Assembly (NCBI GenBank): GCA_035772785.1
Contig: JAOCPU010000003.1
Location: 1-64,000, forward strand
Reading direction: 5' to 3'
DNA from: Phlebiopsis flavidoalba
Taxonomy: Eukaryota; Basidiomycota; Agaricomycetes; Polyporales; Phanerochaetaceae
Length of the DNA: 64,000 bases
Below the pieces are notes generated by a model. The model did no database searches and was not told the DNA's origin. It saw nothing but the letters and a program-made list of their open reading frames with translations. A program made the position numbers and the translations under genes. This document shows, one piece after another, positions 36,426 to 49,400 of the stretch (within the stretch, counting starts at the first letter, position 1; the number at the start of each line of letters is the position of its first letter).

Positions 36426-38500
36426 TCAACTGCGTCGCAGATAGACACTAGATAGCTCTTCGAGGTCACATTGAATCCAGTTACTGTTGAAGGCGTCTTT
36501 TACAAAGTCCATCGCCGTTGTCGGTCGAAGGCCATCAGGCCCAGGCAGAGAGGGTACGGGCTAGTTGAATGAGGTAAATATCCGGGACTCGAAGCGAGAC
36601 CTAACTTGTCACGGCACTGTAGCTGAGGTGATGAACATACCGTCATCAAGAGAGTCCCAAAGGTCCGGGGAAAACTCCAGGTCATCTCCAACAATCACGC
36701 TTGCGAAAACCTGTCTATCGTTTCGAATGTAGCTCATAGATAGTTTTTTCTTCCCATGACTTGAGTTTCTAGTAGTTCCGATCCACAATCGGAGTCATCG
36801 GCCATCTCGCCATAGTCGAAGGATGTGTGTCCTCTGGTATGGCAAACATTGAGACATTGAGCTTCCTTCTGACCAAGGGAATGCGCTTACGAGAGCATGA
36901 TGAACAGCAACACGCCCGCGCTCCAGCAGTCCGCCGACATCCCGACGTAACCAAGGTCTTTGTTCTCTAATGCGAGGATTCCTTCTGGTGGGAGGTATGA
37001 GACGGTACCACAGACATTGAATGTTTCTTCGTAATGATTTTCTTCGAGCCAACCCAAAGTCCGCAATCTGAATACGAGGATAGGGCCCAGGCGCATACAG
37101 AAGGATATTTTCGGGCTAGTACCATGAATAGACAAAGATTGTGGGTCAGCGCTGCGTAGAAGCAAGTCTTCCAACGTTACACTTCAAGTCTGGGCTAGTC
37201 GTTAGCGCAAGTATGATTGAAACATTGCGACCGACCTCGATGTGAGATACATTTCTCGTGTAGATAGGTAAGACCGAGTATCAGCTGATACATAATATAC
37301 TTTGTTTCGCCTTCGTGTAGACGACATGCTGGGTCTTTGTGGTGACGATGTAGGAGAACAGGGTCGCCACCCGTGCAAAGTTGCAGAAAAGATATACCTA
37401 TTCACTGTGAGAAAGATCATATGGGCTGTTGCAGTCGATACGTACAGAAACGTCTCATCGTTGTGCATATCATAGACCCGGTTGATTGTCGCCTAGTACG
37501 AGAATGAGATAGGACGCACAGCGAAGCTCGAGGACATACATGATCGAGAGCAGTCAATATGCGAACTTCCATTTCATCATCTTGTCCATCTGCTGGTTCT
37601 TTTTTACGCTTGATAATCTGCATGCAACTTGTTTATACGATGGGGTTGCTCGAGTCCATGCAGAGGTGAACAGTGGCAGAAACTTCCCGACCCCAAGCAA
37701 TGGGAGGTCAGCAAGTACTTTGCCGCATTTGCTTTTGCGGGAATGGGGAAAGCTAAATCACAAATGCGAGCATGGGTAAATTCATAATACATGCTCACTT
37801 TAGTTCTTCATGACCCCCCCCTTCGTCAGAACGTGGCGTCTGCGGTCAAAAAAGTTCGGGACCGCCTTTGCAGCCTATGGTACATGCTCCGCACTCAAAT
37901 TCTACGCACGTCAACGGTAATGTTACGCGGAGAATCACATGAGAGGATCTGAGCCTACTTCGCGACCCGCCCCTTCCCCGATCTGAATGGTGTCGTCCAT
38001 CCATAAGGAGAGAGACAGTTTTCGAATTCTTACCACATTGATATATAGGCCGTTATTAGAGGATACGTCCTGTAAGTGAGACCATTACACCGCCCTGATG
38101 GACTGAATATTGATGGAAGAGTACTACTGTCGGTCAGAGCAAAGAGAGCAAGTTGCGAGGTACACACGCATATATCTTGCAGTGTATTCCGGAGACTGTA
38201 CCATCGGGGACTCACGTCACGAGCTGTAGATGAGTTAGCATGAGCCTATAATTGCGCTGGATTATGGCCTCGAGCTTCGTACAAGCTGCAGGATTTCTTC
38301 CCAGCACTAAAGGACAGTTAAGGCTAAGACAGGAGGGACTAACGGACTTCGAGTAAATAATACGATAATCCACACGGCGCGTCACATTGACTACTGACCC
38401 TCTTTACGACCTTCAGCGGTATCAGTGGTCAAGCAATTTGGCGCATATAGTGGAACGCCCCTTCAAAGGCGCTCTGACTTTCATCGAAGAAGACGGAGCA
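36426..38500 (-). CDS. FHA-domain serine/threonine kinase, CHK2/Cds1/Rad53-like
   Basis: DNA-damage checkpoint effector kinase by family. The FHA domain lies at about 38020-38400: VLGRNPA, VSGIHCKIY and DVSSNNGLYINV, with DDTIQIGEGAGREV after it. The kinase domain follows: glycine loop LGSGSFATVHLCMDSSNP (37633-37700), KIIKRKKEPADGQDDEMEVRILTALDH with the ATP lysine, HEKCISHR and DLK split by an intron near 37200-37245, IADFGLA with DFG at 37053-37061, CGTVSYLPPEGILALENKDLGYVGMSADCWSAGVLLFIMLSG, and the C-lobe ending AMDFVKDAFNSNWI. The stop is at 36426-36428. The start could not be fixed because the frame is broken upstream of the FHA domain; 38500 is an estimate. Convergent with the esterase gene. 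Confidence 0.8.
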
Positions 38501-38772
38501 GCCTCGCGTTGTGAGTGTAGAGATGGCATAGCGACGCCTATACTTTGCTCGCTAAATGAAAATGGGAGGCAAAGAAGGGCCAGGAGGGTGAGGAAGGAGA
38601 GGATGCAGGGACGCGCCGACTCATGGTACGCGCTCGGTTCCGGTCAGTCACGTATGTGACCGTGACTCATATGATTGAGAAGGGGCGACTCGCATCGAAG
38701 AAGTAGAAGAACCTAAGGATACAGCCAGTGCATAAAGAGATACAATAGTGTGCCGGTCAACAACATACTCAG

Positions 38773-41643
38773 TCATATCCCTTTCCCGCTCCTCTGCTTT
38801 ACCGTTTCATTTTCTTGTGATGCTTCTGTACCAGGAGCAAACCTCCACTTCCTGCACTCGCTATCACGGGCAGCTATCCTCGCTCTCTGCCCAGACAGCA
38901 CAGTTCCATCGTCCGCTACCGCATTCTGGTGTGGATACAATTTGGACCGTGAGAACGATTGGCCACCACGTATGGAGCCCTGTAAGAAAGGTCGAGGGGC
39001 CATTGCGGAATTAGAATTGCTCGCGAAGAATTCGAATCGAGACGCTGTGTCCTTATGGCCAGTCCCTTGCCAGCTGGAAGATTGGTTCGGCACTTGCGAG
39101 GCGACGTAGGTGTCCGCATTCTTCACGACACGCGTCGTCGGTGCGCGTTTTTTTTTGCCCTCCGCGCGTTTGCAGAGTCGATCCTCCGGGTGTCCTCATT
39201 GAAGTCATCCTCGGAGATTCCGGGTGGTGGGTAACAGAAGAGCAATTTGGCGTTCACATAATCTTTGAGAACATAACGCGCTGCTCGCGCTTTCGTCGGG
39301 ATTACCCTGACCTGACCGTGTAAATCCTCTAAGCCGACTTGAAATGTTGCGTTGAGCGTGTAATTGATCGTTGTGAAGAGCAGGACACATACTGGCATAA
39401 GCGATTATGAGGAAATTCATCGCAGTGGTGCAGTGATCTTGCCATCGCTCCGCCTTCCTCAACTCCCCTGGTCTAATTGTATAAGGCCGTATATCGCTTC
39501 GGGACTTCTTTGGGTATTCTCTTGACTACTAGGGCCTGGGCGGTTTGGTGGGCCGGTTGTGCTCTTCAGAGAGCTGATCAGAATAAATAGCAAGACTCCC
39601 ATCACAGAAAGGTTAGTGGAATACTAAATCCGCTCGGTGTGGTGGCGTGAACTGAGGGAAGACAGAGACCGGGGACAATCGCAATAGGGAGAACACATGT
39701 GTATGAAAGTTTGGCTGGTTTGGACGTGCTTTTGTCTTTCCTGGGTAGTAGAGATACTACGCTGACTTTCTTTTCGACTATATCGAGGAGTTGAGTTGGC
39801 TGCGTGGATTTACAACCTGAGCGTTGGGGACTAACCCACAATGACCGACGGGTACGATGCAATTTTGTCGGAGGCTGTCCCCGGTTGAATCGGTGAGAAC
39901 TCTAAACTAATATGGTGTGAGTACAAGTTTACGTTCAAACGTAGCCAACCTCTGGCTCCAAGCCTGAGAGTAGTCCAGTGTGCGGTCCTCTGCATGAAGA
40001 GGTCACTCGTGAGCTCTAGAGTACAGACAGTCACTCGTGAGCCCTGGTGAATGCCACTTGCCGGGTCCTCGAATTGTTGGTAGTGTTATTGCTAGGTCTT
40101 CGTTCGTGGTCAGCAGAAGAACGAGGTGATCTTTGTCTAATACATATAGTCTTCGATCCTACGTCCTCGTCTTCATCTTGTTCGTCTTCAAGTCAAGAAT
40201 CTCACGTGGTCTCTCAAGTGTGTCGGGTTCAGGGGAGTCTGTGGGGTGTTGGGATTGGCCCGGTTGGAACTAAAAACCAAAATCATCGGGGGGGTGAAAC
40301 TGTCATTAACCCTCAAATATCACTTCATCTTCGGTCATCGCGCTCTATCTCGACTTTGCAGTCTCAATTCCGACATCTTCGGCTGCGACGCCCTCTCCTC
40401 TGGCCTCCAAAGGCTGTCCTCGCTTCACTGCTGCAAGACGCGTTTCTTTTCTTTCTTTTTCTTGCGCCGCCTCCTTGTAGGTCAACGTGGGCGGAGATGA
40501 ATGGGGCGATTTCTATTGAGCGTGGAGTACGCGGATAAGGCATAATATGGTGATGACCGTTTGGTTGGAGTCGAAATAGTCCGCCCACTGGCGCCTGCGG
40601 TAGTGGCACTTAGTCAACTAGATGTTCTCTTACGCATGAGTTGTAAATAGACTCACCTCTGCTTGGCGGTGATTAGAAGATCTGCCTTATTATGATGCAG
40701 CCTACGACTCTTTTCGCGGCTTTGCCCTTGCCTGTTCCTTGCTGCGCCCCTCCGGCCCTGTCAACGTCATGAACGTATGACTCCAGATCATTCACATCGA
40801 AACCTGAGCGGATTACGAGCAGGGGCATTCCACGATTTGAACGATGCCCCCCTCTAGAGTGGCTAGGAGAGCGTTCCAATACTCTCGCCAAAGCTGACGC
40901 CAAACTTCAATGTTTACGATTCTTTTACGAAACGTTGTGTAAAAGGAGACCATCGCTCTCTTGGAGTCTAGCAGTATGGTCTGAGCCAGGGGGGACTCAA
41001 TATCACGTAGCGATACGCACTGGGCTAGCCCCCTCCTCCAATCAAGGAATGCGTCCTTCTCTTGCCTATCAAGCTGAGCCGTAGTCATGCTTTTTACTCC
41101 AAGGAGGACGTCTCGTGTACACTGTACACGAAGTTGCTGCTTGTGCTCTTCATGTTTTCTCAAGTCTTCTTCTCTTCTTCCTCTGTCAAGAGGTAGGGGT
41201 TTTGCTGGGTGCCCGCGGGTGCGTTGATGATTTTGACGTTCCGCCGCTCTGTATCGATTGTAAGCTTAGACAACAATGGTGAAGCAATGAACGTGTGTAC
41301 CGGCAGTGAACTGGGTACCAGCAAGGGTCGCGGTACTCAAGGAATTCGTCCAAGTCCCGCTCTTGGGTAATTGAACTGGAGTTTTGGTCGTAGAGTCGAT
41401 GTCTGTGTGTTGTACTAGATGGAAAGTAGTATCACTTGAATACCAACTCATCAAGGGATGCCTCAAAAAGCTTACAAGGCCAGACTCTTGCTGCCTGCGA
41501 GCATCTTTGACTTTCTTATTTATGATCGCTCTCCCTAGACCGCTAGGGTTATGGTTTTTTGCCTTTCGCTGGCGGCTAAAGTGTGGTAGAATCTGTGAGC
41601 TCCTTCGCAGCCTCCTCCCTGCCAAAAAGTTTTTTCGTACCAT
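38773..41643 (-). CDS. LSG1: Large-subunit biogenesis GTPase LSG1
   Basis: Cytoplasmic circularly permuted GTPase that releases Nmd3 from pre-60S ribosomes. The N-terminus GLGRAIINKKVKDARRQQESG lies near 41520-41570, then FLSTATLAGTQFTA and RLEKHEEHKQQLRVPRRP. QLDRQEKDAFLDWRRGLA and RNIEVWRQLWR (40880-41060), DLESYVHDVDRA and VDARNP follow. The permuted G motifs lie around 39700-39850; the G1 loop (expected GYPNVGKSS) is readable only after removing several single-base insertions. KKVSVVS, PGKTK, the CDCPGL turn, RIPKEV, GFTRSGQGNPDESRAARYVLKDYVNAKLL and PPPGISEDDFN follow. The C-terminus GQRARIAARDSE, QRSGKGI stops at 38773. The ATG at 41643 (MVRKNFL) is one option. G1 damage could mean a pseudogene, but the rest is conserved. 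Confidence 0.85.
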
Positions 41644-42202
41644 TCGTGCGAGCCCTTCGACGGAAGTTAGATGAGAGTAAGCAAGAAGACCTGAGCAGGT
41701 GCCAGGAAAGATTATACCAGCCCGTAAGCGACGATCACTAAGCAGATCTCGCGATCGCAGCCTCACTTGTCATCTAGGCGCTGCTATCAGATAAGATAAA
41801 ACGAAAGCTCTACGACAAGTTTCACTCATGCCGAAGGTCATTGGAGAACTTCATGCCTGGATCTTGAGTACTAAGTACTGAGTGTTGTAGCTGGGGACTT
41901 CATAAATTATCATGTGGATCTAGGCTCGGGAGGTAGTCATTCTATCATGTGTACTAGTGCATCCAGATTCCTGTTCGTCCAGCTGCGGTCCGACAGTCGA
42001 CTCACTCAACACTTACCACTTACTGGTATAACATGACACGACAAATATGGTAGATCACACATTCTGAGCGGTATAAAAACATATAGCACGTAGAAACCTA
42101 GCTGTACACACGACTTCACAGGCGGTTACATCTTTTGGCCTTCGCACCCAAGAGCGATAATTGTTTTATGGCATCCTTTAGGGAAGGTTGGGCTTAACTG
42201 CA

Positions 42203-44137
42203 TCAATCCCAGAGGGGCTGGTCAGAGCCATCAGCGTTGGGGTGTGTGACGGTCAAAACGTAGGTCCGTGTCGAAGGCTCCGGCAGCCCAGCTGAAAAAT
42301 CCTTCAGTGAGTGTTGCTCCTATACATCGATATTGTACTTACACGGAGAAGCCAGCAAGGGTGGGGTAGGCGGACTTCACGAAGGGCAAGTTCAGAGCCG
42401 AGGCTAGACGCAGGACAATGAGGACGGGTCGCAAATAGTACACCATAATAATGCTTAGCAACGCACTCAGCTTTTTCGCAGCTAGATGTGTTTCCGCCAC
42501 CGGTCTCGCTTAAGATTGTGCCTGACGGTTTCCATTCTGCTGCAAGAACTGGACGAGGGTCTGCAGGACCTGGACGTTGTCCTAGAAGCGATATTTATTA
42601 ATACTCTTGATGATAGATGCAGCAAAATTCATGCTCACGGTTGTGCAGTCGGGGTGCGTTTTCCGCTATTGGTCACTGTCGAGGTACTTGTGGACTAAGA
42701 GTTCGTTAGCTGACTAGCGTTGCCTTTCCGCAAAGGAATCGACAGACCGTCGAAGATCAACTTGCTCGTTCCGCCCAGGTGGGTCAGAGTAACCTTGACG
42801 AGAAGCGGGGCCCCCGCCTCAGTGGGGGAATGCCTCGAGCCAGAAGCCCAGCTGCTTCCTGGAAGGAGGACTGGTAGTTTCTTCGAGCCGGCCGCGCGAA
42901 CTGCGTTAACCGACACCCTGTACGGAGTTCACCCAAGTGGATATCGAGGGAATGTCGTGGGGCTCGTTCATGATGCCCTTGTTCATGTTGGTCAACGTAT
43001 CGTTATCGTGGACGGTTGGAGTTAAAGAAAAAACTCACCGAGGATGACGCGCTCGGTTGTTTGCCATACTTCTGAGCGAGCTGCGTCCAGATCGCTCTGC
43101 AATTGAGCATCCGGTCGGGCCATCCTTGAGCAATGATTCCACCATTCCCAGGGCCATGCGCGCCCGTAGTTGTGCTACGTGCTATTATGAGTTTTCTTTT
43201 TTTGAAACAGCGGAACCCACGAAATGCCTACCAAGGGTCAACGATAACAAACACGTTGGGGCCCGGAGTTCAATGCGGATTGGACAGTAGCGTCATAAAA
43301 CGAGACAAGAAGCTCTGGTCGATGGATCCACCAAGTGTAGGTGTCATCAGCTGCCAGGCTGCGAGCCAAGGTTATAATTGATAAATTGAGCACATCGAGG
43401 GGAACATGGCTCTCTCACCGAAAGCTGGATGACAAAGAATGTAATCAATGTGAAATTGGGTGGGATGACTGAACAACCACTTTACGTATACGGTATCAAG
43501 TTGGCAACCTGCCGCCGCAGTTGAAATAGAGAGTATAATGGCGAATGGTCGGCGGGTCGGGCCGCAGAGGTTTCTAAAGCTTACATATAATCTGCAATCG
43601 GTTGCCTACCAGACAATAATGTGTATATTATAGTCTGTGCTACTGTCGCTGCGTAGCCCCACTCACCACACTGAAATCTGGTATCCGGCGGTGTTGACAC
43701 CTCCGAGGCGGGGCTAAAAGCGCCTGCCGGTGCACTCGAGGGATGCTGAAAGCGCACTGGGAGCAGTAGTCTGTGTGGCACTTGCAGTAGCAGCGCCAGG
43801 AAGACACTGGGAGTTAATCTGGAAAATTATATTGAGCAAAGCAGCTATCATGTCTGTCATGGCAAAGTCCGTACAAGAGTTCAACACAGTGCACACACTT
43901 CCCGAAACGCAAGTCGTTGCGCCGCCCTGCCGACCGGCAAGTCTCAGCTTAGTTGTTTTCTGAGGGTAGGTGCGTTCATACGTACTCCAGCCAATACCAC
44001 CACATTGAGGCCCATTGCTTGAAGAAGGTAGCTATAGTGAGATGGTATTATCAGAAAAAATTACCGCATTTACTAACCTGAGCTTGAGCAGCTGCAAGGG
44101 CTGCAAGGGCGAGAGTCACCGACGCGTACTTCAACAT
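42203..44137 (-). CDS. Secreted endo-beta-1,4-glucanase, CBM1-linker-GH5
   Basis: Plant cell-wall cellulase. The ATG at 44137 opens a classic signal peptide MLKYASVTLALAALAAAQAQ. The CBM1 is spread over three exons: SSSNGPQCGGIGWS (about 44000), GGATTCVSGSVCTVLNS (about 43900) and INSQCLPG (about 43810). An Ala/Ser/Thr-rich linker (ATASATQTTAPSALS) leads to the GH5 domain: SALNSGPNVFVIVD, HNYGRAW, ERVILG, GIMNEPHD with the acid/base Glu (NEP at 42960-42968), SVNAVRAAGSKKLPVLLPGSSW, VHKYLDSD with the following HPDCTT, and SETGGGN with the nucleophile Glu at about 42505. The end YVLTVTPNADGSDQPLWD stops at 42203-42205. At least six introns and several indels. Confidence 0.9.
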
Positions 44138-44198
44138 ACTGTTCGACTGCGGATGACTAGTTGCAGCTCTGAAGCTCGCAGCTACATGTCCTGTCCCC

Positions 44199-44206
44199 TT
44201 TATATC
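44199..44206 (-). promoter_or_regulatory. TATA box of the CBM1-GH5 gene
   Basis: On the minus strand GGATATAAAG lies about 62-67 bp upstream of the start codon at 44137. The spacing is normal for a strongly regulated fungal cellulase gene. Confidence 0.55.
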
Positions 44207-45025
44207 CGTTAACGCGTACAGCTGTGGTCGACGTGCGGATAAAATGACGGGACTTACCCGCGCGTGTTGCGAATATTGTGGGCCAGGGAATTAGTGCGGA
44301 GAAGGCGACATCGAAAGAAGGAACGCAAGCTACCCTATGTGAGCATGCCAATGGCGACCTCATGGAGCGAGGTCGGGACGATGTCGCTACGAGAAGGCAT
44401 GGAGAGGAGCTAATTCACATAACTTCGGCGTATGCCCCGGACTTTCGTTGGGATGGTACAGGACATCTCGTTCAGGATGGAGCCGTGTAGTGATGACGTA
44501 TGCTGGTGTGATGACCACTCTGCTATCGACCGCTTAGGAAGGTTACACACCTGGATGCATCAAACCCATTCTCTTGCGTGTGTTCTCGAGCGAACCTCGA
44601 GTCGGAGCCTATACCTCAGTAATTTTTGGGGGGTTTGTGATATTTGTTTCTTCGTCCCCGAGCTCCATTGTTGGACCCCGGTACCATGGAAGTCTAGTAC
44701 AAAGCAATGCAGGAGTACCTGTAAATGGCAACATACCGAGTGTAAAAACGTTGGAGAATACTCAGACCACCGGAGCCCAATGGAATTGTAATGGCCAGTA
44801 GTGTTGCAGCTCAGGCATAGAGTGGGTGTATCTGCGATCCTGTGGGCTTGATATATAGCAGAAAATGTAGAAGGCGATGCGAAGGAAGACCTTAAACGAG
44901 TGCCCAGCTCAAACCAGACCGTTCACGTTACGTAAATCCCATCGCAGCCAGACAGTCGCGCGCTCGCTTGTTGACCCATACCCCTTCCAGGCCACAGTGC
45001 CACATCCGCCAACGTTAACCGTAAT
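44207..45025. other. Divergent intergenic region between GH5 and Cup1-like genes
   Basis: About 0.8 kb with no recognised gene. It must hold the upstream control region of the cellulase. Short frames (such as 44278-44490) lack family signal. Confidence 0.45.
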
Positions 45026-46305
45026 GGGTACGAGCAGGTATGCATTTTCCTAACGCGACCGCGAGCGTCCGTCTTTTCTTTGTATAGATCATCGCCTCCA
45101 AGGCAGGTTTCGGACTCCTTCCAACCTACTACCCTCCGGCTGCAGTGACATTGTTTTTCCGAAACGACACTTAAACCCCAGGTGACCCCCGTCTATTTAG
45201 TCTATTCTTCCGAATCAAGACGAAGGATGATGTACGTAGTGCATACCAGCGTGGGACGACCCAAGATCGTACAATAACGCAATCCAAAGAGTTGTCAAGG
45301 TATACTTGTTGAGGCTCGTGCCTATATTATTGCATCTGATGATGAATGACCACCAAAAGTACTCCAACGCGCGAATCGCGGTGAACTTAACGCGTTTACG
45401 CGAATTTTGGATCTGGCATATGGTCGAACCGGAAAGCTCAAGTGGGAGCTGAATGAGGTATGCAGCTATATTTCAGAAAACGCGGAATAGAGGAGCTGTT
45501 TTGAGCTTACTAGGGGTCATGTCTTCCAGCCGTTGCTTACCGATCCCAACCTACCGAAACCGCCGCCCATTATTCGGAACGATCCTAAGTCAGCACCGCC
45601 AGTGTATCCGCCACCTCTCCAGGCGCTGCTCTTCGACAGTAAGGCTCTGCATCAACGGCAAATCGCTCTCCCCGAGCAAGCTTAGAATATCCGATAAACT
45701 ACCCGCGACATGGCATTCCTGACACGGAAGAAGCTAAGATACTAGGTCCGCTGAGCAAACGTCGCCAGAAAAACATCCTTTGGCGTGCTTTTGCGAAGGA
45801 GACAGGGAAGCTCTGGCCGCCAGCTACAAACTGGTTGTTTCCGAAAGAGGACCGAATGCGGAAGAGATGTCGGACTCCGCCTCGTTGTTGAACCAGGGCG
45901 TGAAGCCTATCGGCTTCCAATGGGGCAAGGACTCTACGAAGACACTCGAGAAGATTGCGGGCTTTAACCCAAAGAATCTTTACTCGTCGAGAGCGGAAAG
46001 CACTCGGCCTCCCTACCTCACAACCCATATCTCAATTAACACTTCACCCAAAGTCATGTTTAAAGAGGAGATTTGTTAGAAGGCGGATCCGGCAACTTCT
46101 TGACAAGATACCAGTCCTCAGATATTCATACTCCTCTGACATCGTAACGCCAAACCTGGCACTTACAATGTACGCCTCTCCCCACACATTCTATCAGCGC
46201 AGAAAAGGTCCGCTTTTGTCAAATCCGAGCTTGCGCAACCAGCAGTCAGATTTTTGGAATGGATTGAGTACACGAGAAACCACCGTAGCTCCTGAAAGAG
46301 TTTAG
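45026..46305 (+). CDS. Cup1-like N-terminal (LYR-type) domain protein
   Basis: Fungal protein with an LYR/Cup1-like N-terminal domain; LYR proteins usually act in mitochondria, the exact role here is unknown. Recognisable pieces are FRIKTKDDVRSAYQRGT (45205-45260), then after an intron RANRGELNAFTRILDLAYGRTGKLKWELNE (45370-45455, the family hallmark). DPNLPKPPPIIRNDPKSAPPVYPPPLQALL follows at 45540-45640, then LGPLSKRRQKNILWRAFAKE near 45745-45800 and RQLLDKIPVL near 46085-46120. The start is uncertain: MGTSR at 45026 splices cleanly but meets a stop in the next exon without a frame shift. The stop at 46303-46305 is one option. Convergent with SEC8, about 100 bp apart. Confidence 0.65.
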
Positions 46306-46410
46306 TAGAGGATATCAATGCAGGGCGGGTAACTAAACAATCTTCGTAATAAATAATTCCGGTTACAATATACTTCCAACATTTCGATCGCACTCTACAC
46401 CTGTTGGCCG

Positions 46411-49400
46411 TCACTCCGTCCCATCCGCAGAGTTTTCCAACTCGAGCCCATGCAACTCAATCACATACATGTTGTAATTGCGATCTGTTGCGTGAGCCGC
46501 CCCTTTTCTCCCCAACCGTAGGGTCGACACCACATAGCAGGTCAAGGACAGATCCCTTGTACTCGTCGAACGAAAATTCCTGCTTGGTGCGAATGGCATC
46601 GAGGAGATCCTAATGTACCGAGTGAGTGAAACCGGAGTAGATTGATAATATATACGTACGGAAGGTGAATGAGAGAACAATGAATAATATCGTTTGGCCC
46701 GACCAAATTCGACGTGTACCCCTTCTGCAATAATCTTGATATTTTGCTGTAGCGCGAGAATGTTACGGAACATCTTCTTAACACCATTTTGGTTGATAGC
46801 ACGAATGAATCTTGCGTTCGAAATAAGCAGATGTTCCATGAGCTGACTTAGTCCCTCGAAAACGTATCTATCAAGGCACTCAGTAAATCTGCGGGCTCTC
46901 CAGCTAGAAGGTTGCCGTACCTGCGCTCGTTGACAGGCAGAGTACTGGATGCGTAATCGTCACATTTTGACCAAGTCGGCATTCAGGTCAACCACGTGGG
47001 GATCTGGCTCAGATGCCTCTTGGTCAATGGAATAGTTTCCCTGTTGCTTCAGTCAGTCGTGGGTACGCTATCACTCATAATAACTTACATGGCGCAGGGC
47101 CAAGTCGAGATGATGCCAAACACGGCACCGGACATCAACTCGCACCGTGTGTAATATCGATTCGGCGAGCTGCTCATATGTCTTCTGCAATGCCTGGAAC
47201 CGCCTATATTCTACGTGAGCGACAGTGTACAAAAACCCAACTACCAGGGGAATACCTACATGGCCATCGCCGCTGAGAGAGGCAGCTGGAGTTGCTCGTT
47301 CGGCTGGACCGCAAGTGCAGGAGCATAAGGCGTATAGGGCGTAATCGCACTCAACGGTTCCAATCTCAGAGGCGTAGTCGGCGACAGAGAAGCTTCAGGA
47401 GCAGACTTGAGCGCGCTTAGCTCTGTGTAGAACCAAGTCTGTGGCAAAGGCGTGATAAACAAGAAAGCAAAGAATGATCCGCCCACTTACAACGCTGTGG
47501 TATAACGTAGTTAAGGTGGACAAGCTTCGCGTCGATTGAACAAGCTCATCTTTCCCAACCGTCCGCTCTCCCAATAGATTCCCCTCGAGGTGGGTGGGTC
47601 TCCTGCCTACCACAGGTTCACTTTCTTCGTCGCCTGCCGGCGCACCCTGAATAGATGATTTTGCACAGTTCGGTGAGACAAGGTATCAACTCCGTGCGTT
47701 GTGTCCAACTGCGCGGCGAGTGACAAACGGGGTGGTGTCTCCTCATCTTCATGGCTCTTGATGGAGAGACCAAGTCCTGGAACTTATCGCTACACCGCTG
47801 GTAGAAACTGCACAATAACGGTGAGTATGAGGCGAGAATAGTTTTCACGATGGAAAAGGTGTCGTCCGGAGCATTGAACATAGCGAGTTGATCAGAGCCA
47901 TGAGTTGCACACTAGCCTACAAAACTTTGAGCCACAGCGCGCAATGGGGATTAGTAGAACTACCTTCATGAGTGGTTTCGATGATAGATTCGTGGACACT
48001 GTGTCGGGCTGGAACGCATCTGAGCCTTGACAACGCGGTCAGGATACATAGTCCTCACGAGAGTATTGTCCACACTTACTAGTGACAGTTTGGTGGGAAT
48101 ATCTCTGAGACTTTGTCCTCAAGTTGTGGAAGATAAACTTTGAGTACAAACTCGTCAAGAACACCGCTCGAAGTTTCTGACAACCTCTTTTCCGTCGGGG
48201 AGCACCTCCGCTATGCGGTCCATGAAGGCGGAAGTGTCGGTTGAAAACAAGACACTGACGTGGAAAGCGTCTGGATGGACCAGTGCGCGATGGTGTTATC
48301 CCGTACCAAGTAAGCGATCATCCGTGCCGACCGCGGGAAGAGTCGCCTGAACTGCGCCTTCGGATGACCCCTGTACCAAACCTGGTACCGTATCCTTCAA
48401 CACACGGGTGAGTGATCCTCGTGAGACTTTAAGAATCTTCGTGGCCAGTTTAATATCTGTGTCGGCAAAACGGAACACCGGCTGCATGATTATCAGTTTA
48501 GGTGTTGGTAAAATCTCACCACGGCGCACCTTGGATTTATCACGGTACGCTTTACCTTCTCTGAGGACTTCATTGATGGATGATCGACAGGGTTGCGGGG
48601 ACCACACGACACAACCCCTTGTTTCCTCATCAGTGATATAGTCATTCAACAGGGTCCGCACTTCAGCTTGAATGGGCGACCAAATCTCAGCCAGAGGAAA
48701 TAGAGATCCCGTCCCGGCTTTTTGTCCCAGACGGGTGTCCTTGAAATCCCTCCTCTGCAGCCAAGGTCAGCGTGTCACATGCGTCAGTCCGAAAGACGTA
48801 GTACTTACTGATCCTATTCGATTCGAAACTTCAGAGATTACTCGAAGGCCTTGAGCCACGGCGTCAAATTTTGAATATAATGTCCAAAATAAATCTTTCA
48901 TGATCTCCTGGTCTGCACGTTTTGTAGACATCTCTAATCCAGCGGCTTAAGCGTAGTGACGAGGCTGGTAGTAAAGGGCCATGAGCACCCAGACGCGTCC
49001 CGAGATATGTCGAGTTGATGGAAACCCCCAGATCCAGAATGAAAGTAGTATATATCGACTTGGTCTTCCGACGACCAGCAGCGCCATTGACGGACCCAAG
49101 GGCCGAGGCGCGGCGGGCCGTATTCGGCTCGTTCCGCGACTTCAATCAAGAGTAACGTCACTACGAGGGCATAGATTTCTTGCGGTAGCTTCTGGCTACG
49201 AGATCTAAAAGCTAGGCCAAGCTTTCCCAAGACAGCCAGTGCTTCTAAGAGGGTCTCCATGTATGTGAAGGAATCCGCCTCAGGATTCTTGTTAGGCTTG
49301 CGAAGCGTTCTGGCTAGAAGTTAATCCGAGAGAGGTGCCAGCGATGCCAGACAAGGAAGATCGTGAAGGTGCAGCAGAAATGCTGAGGGAGAACGCTAGT

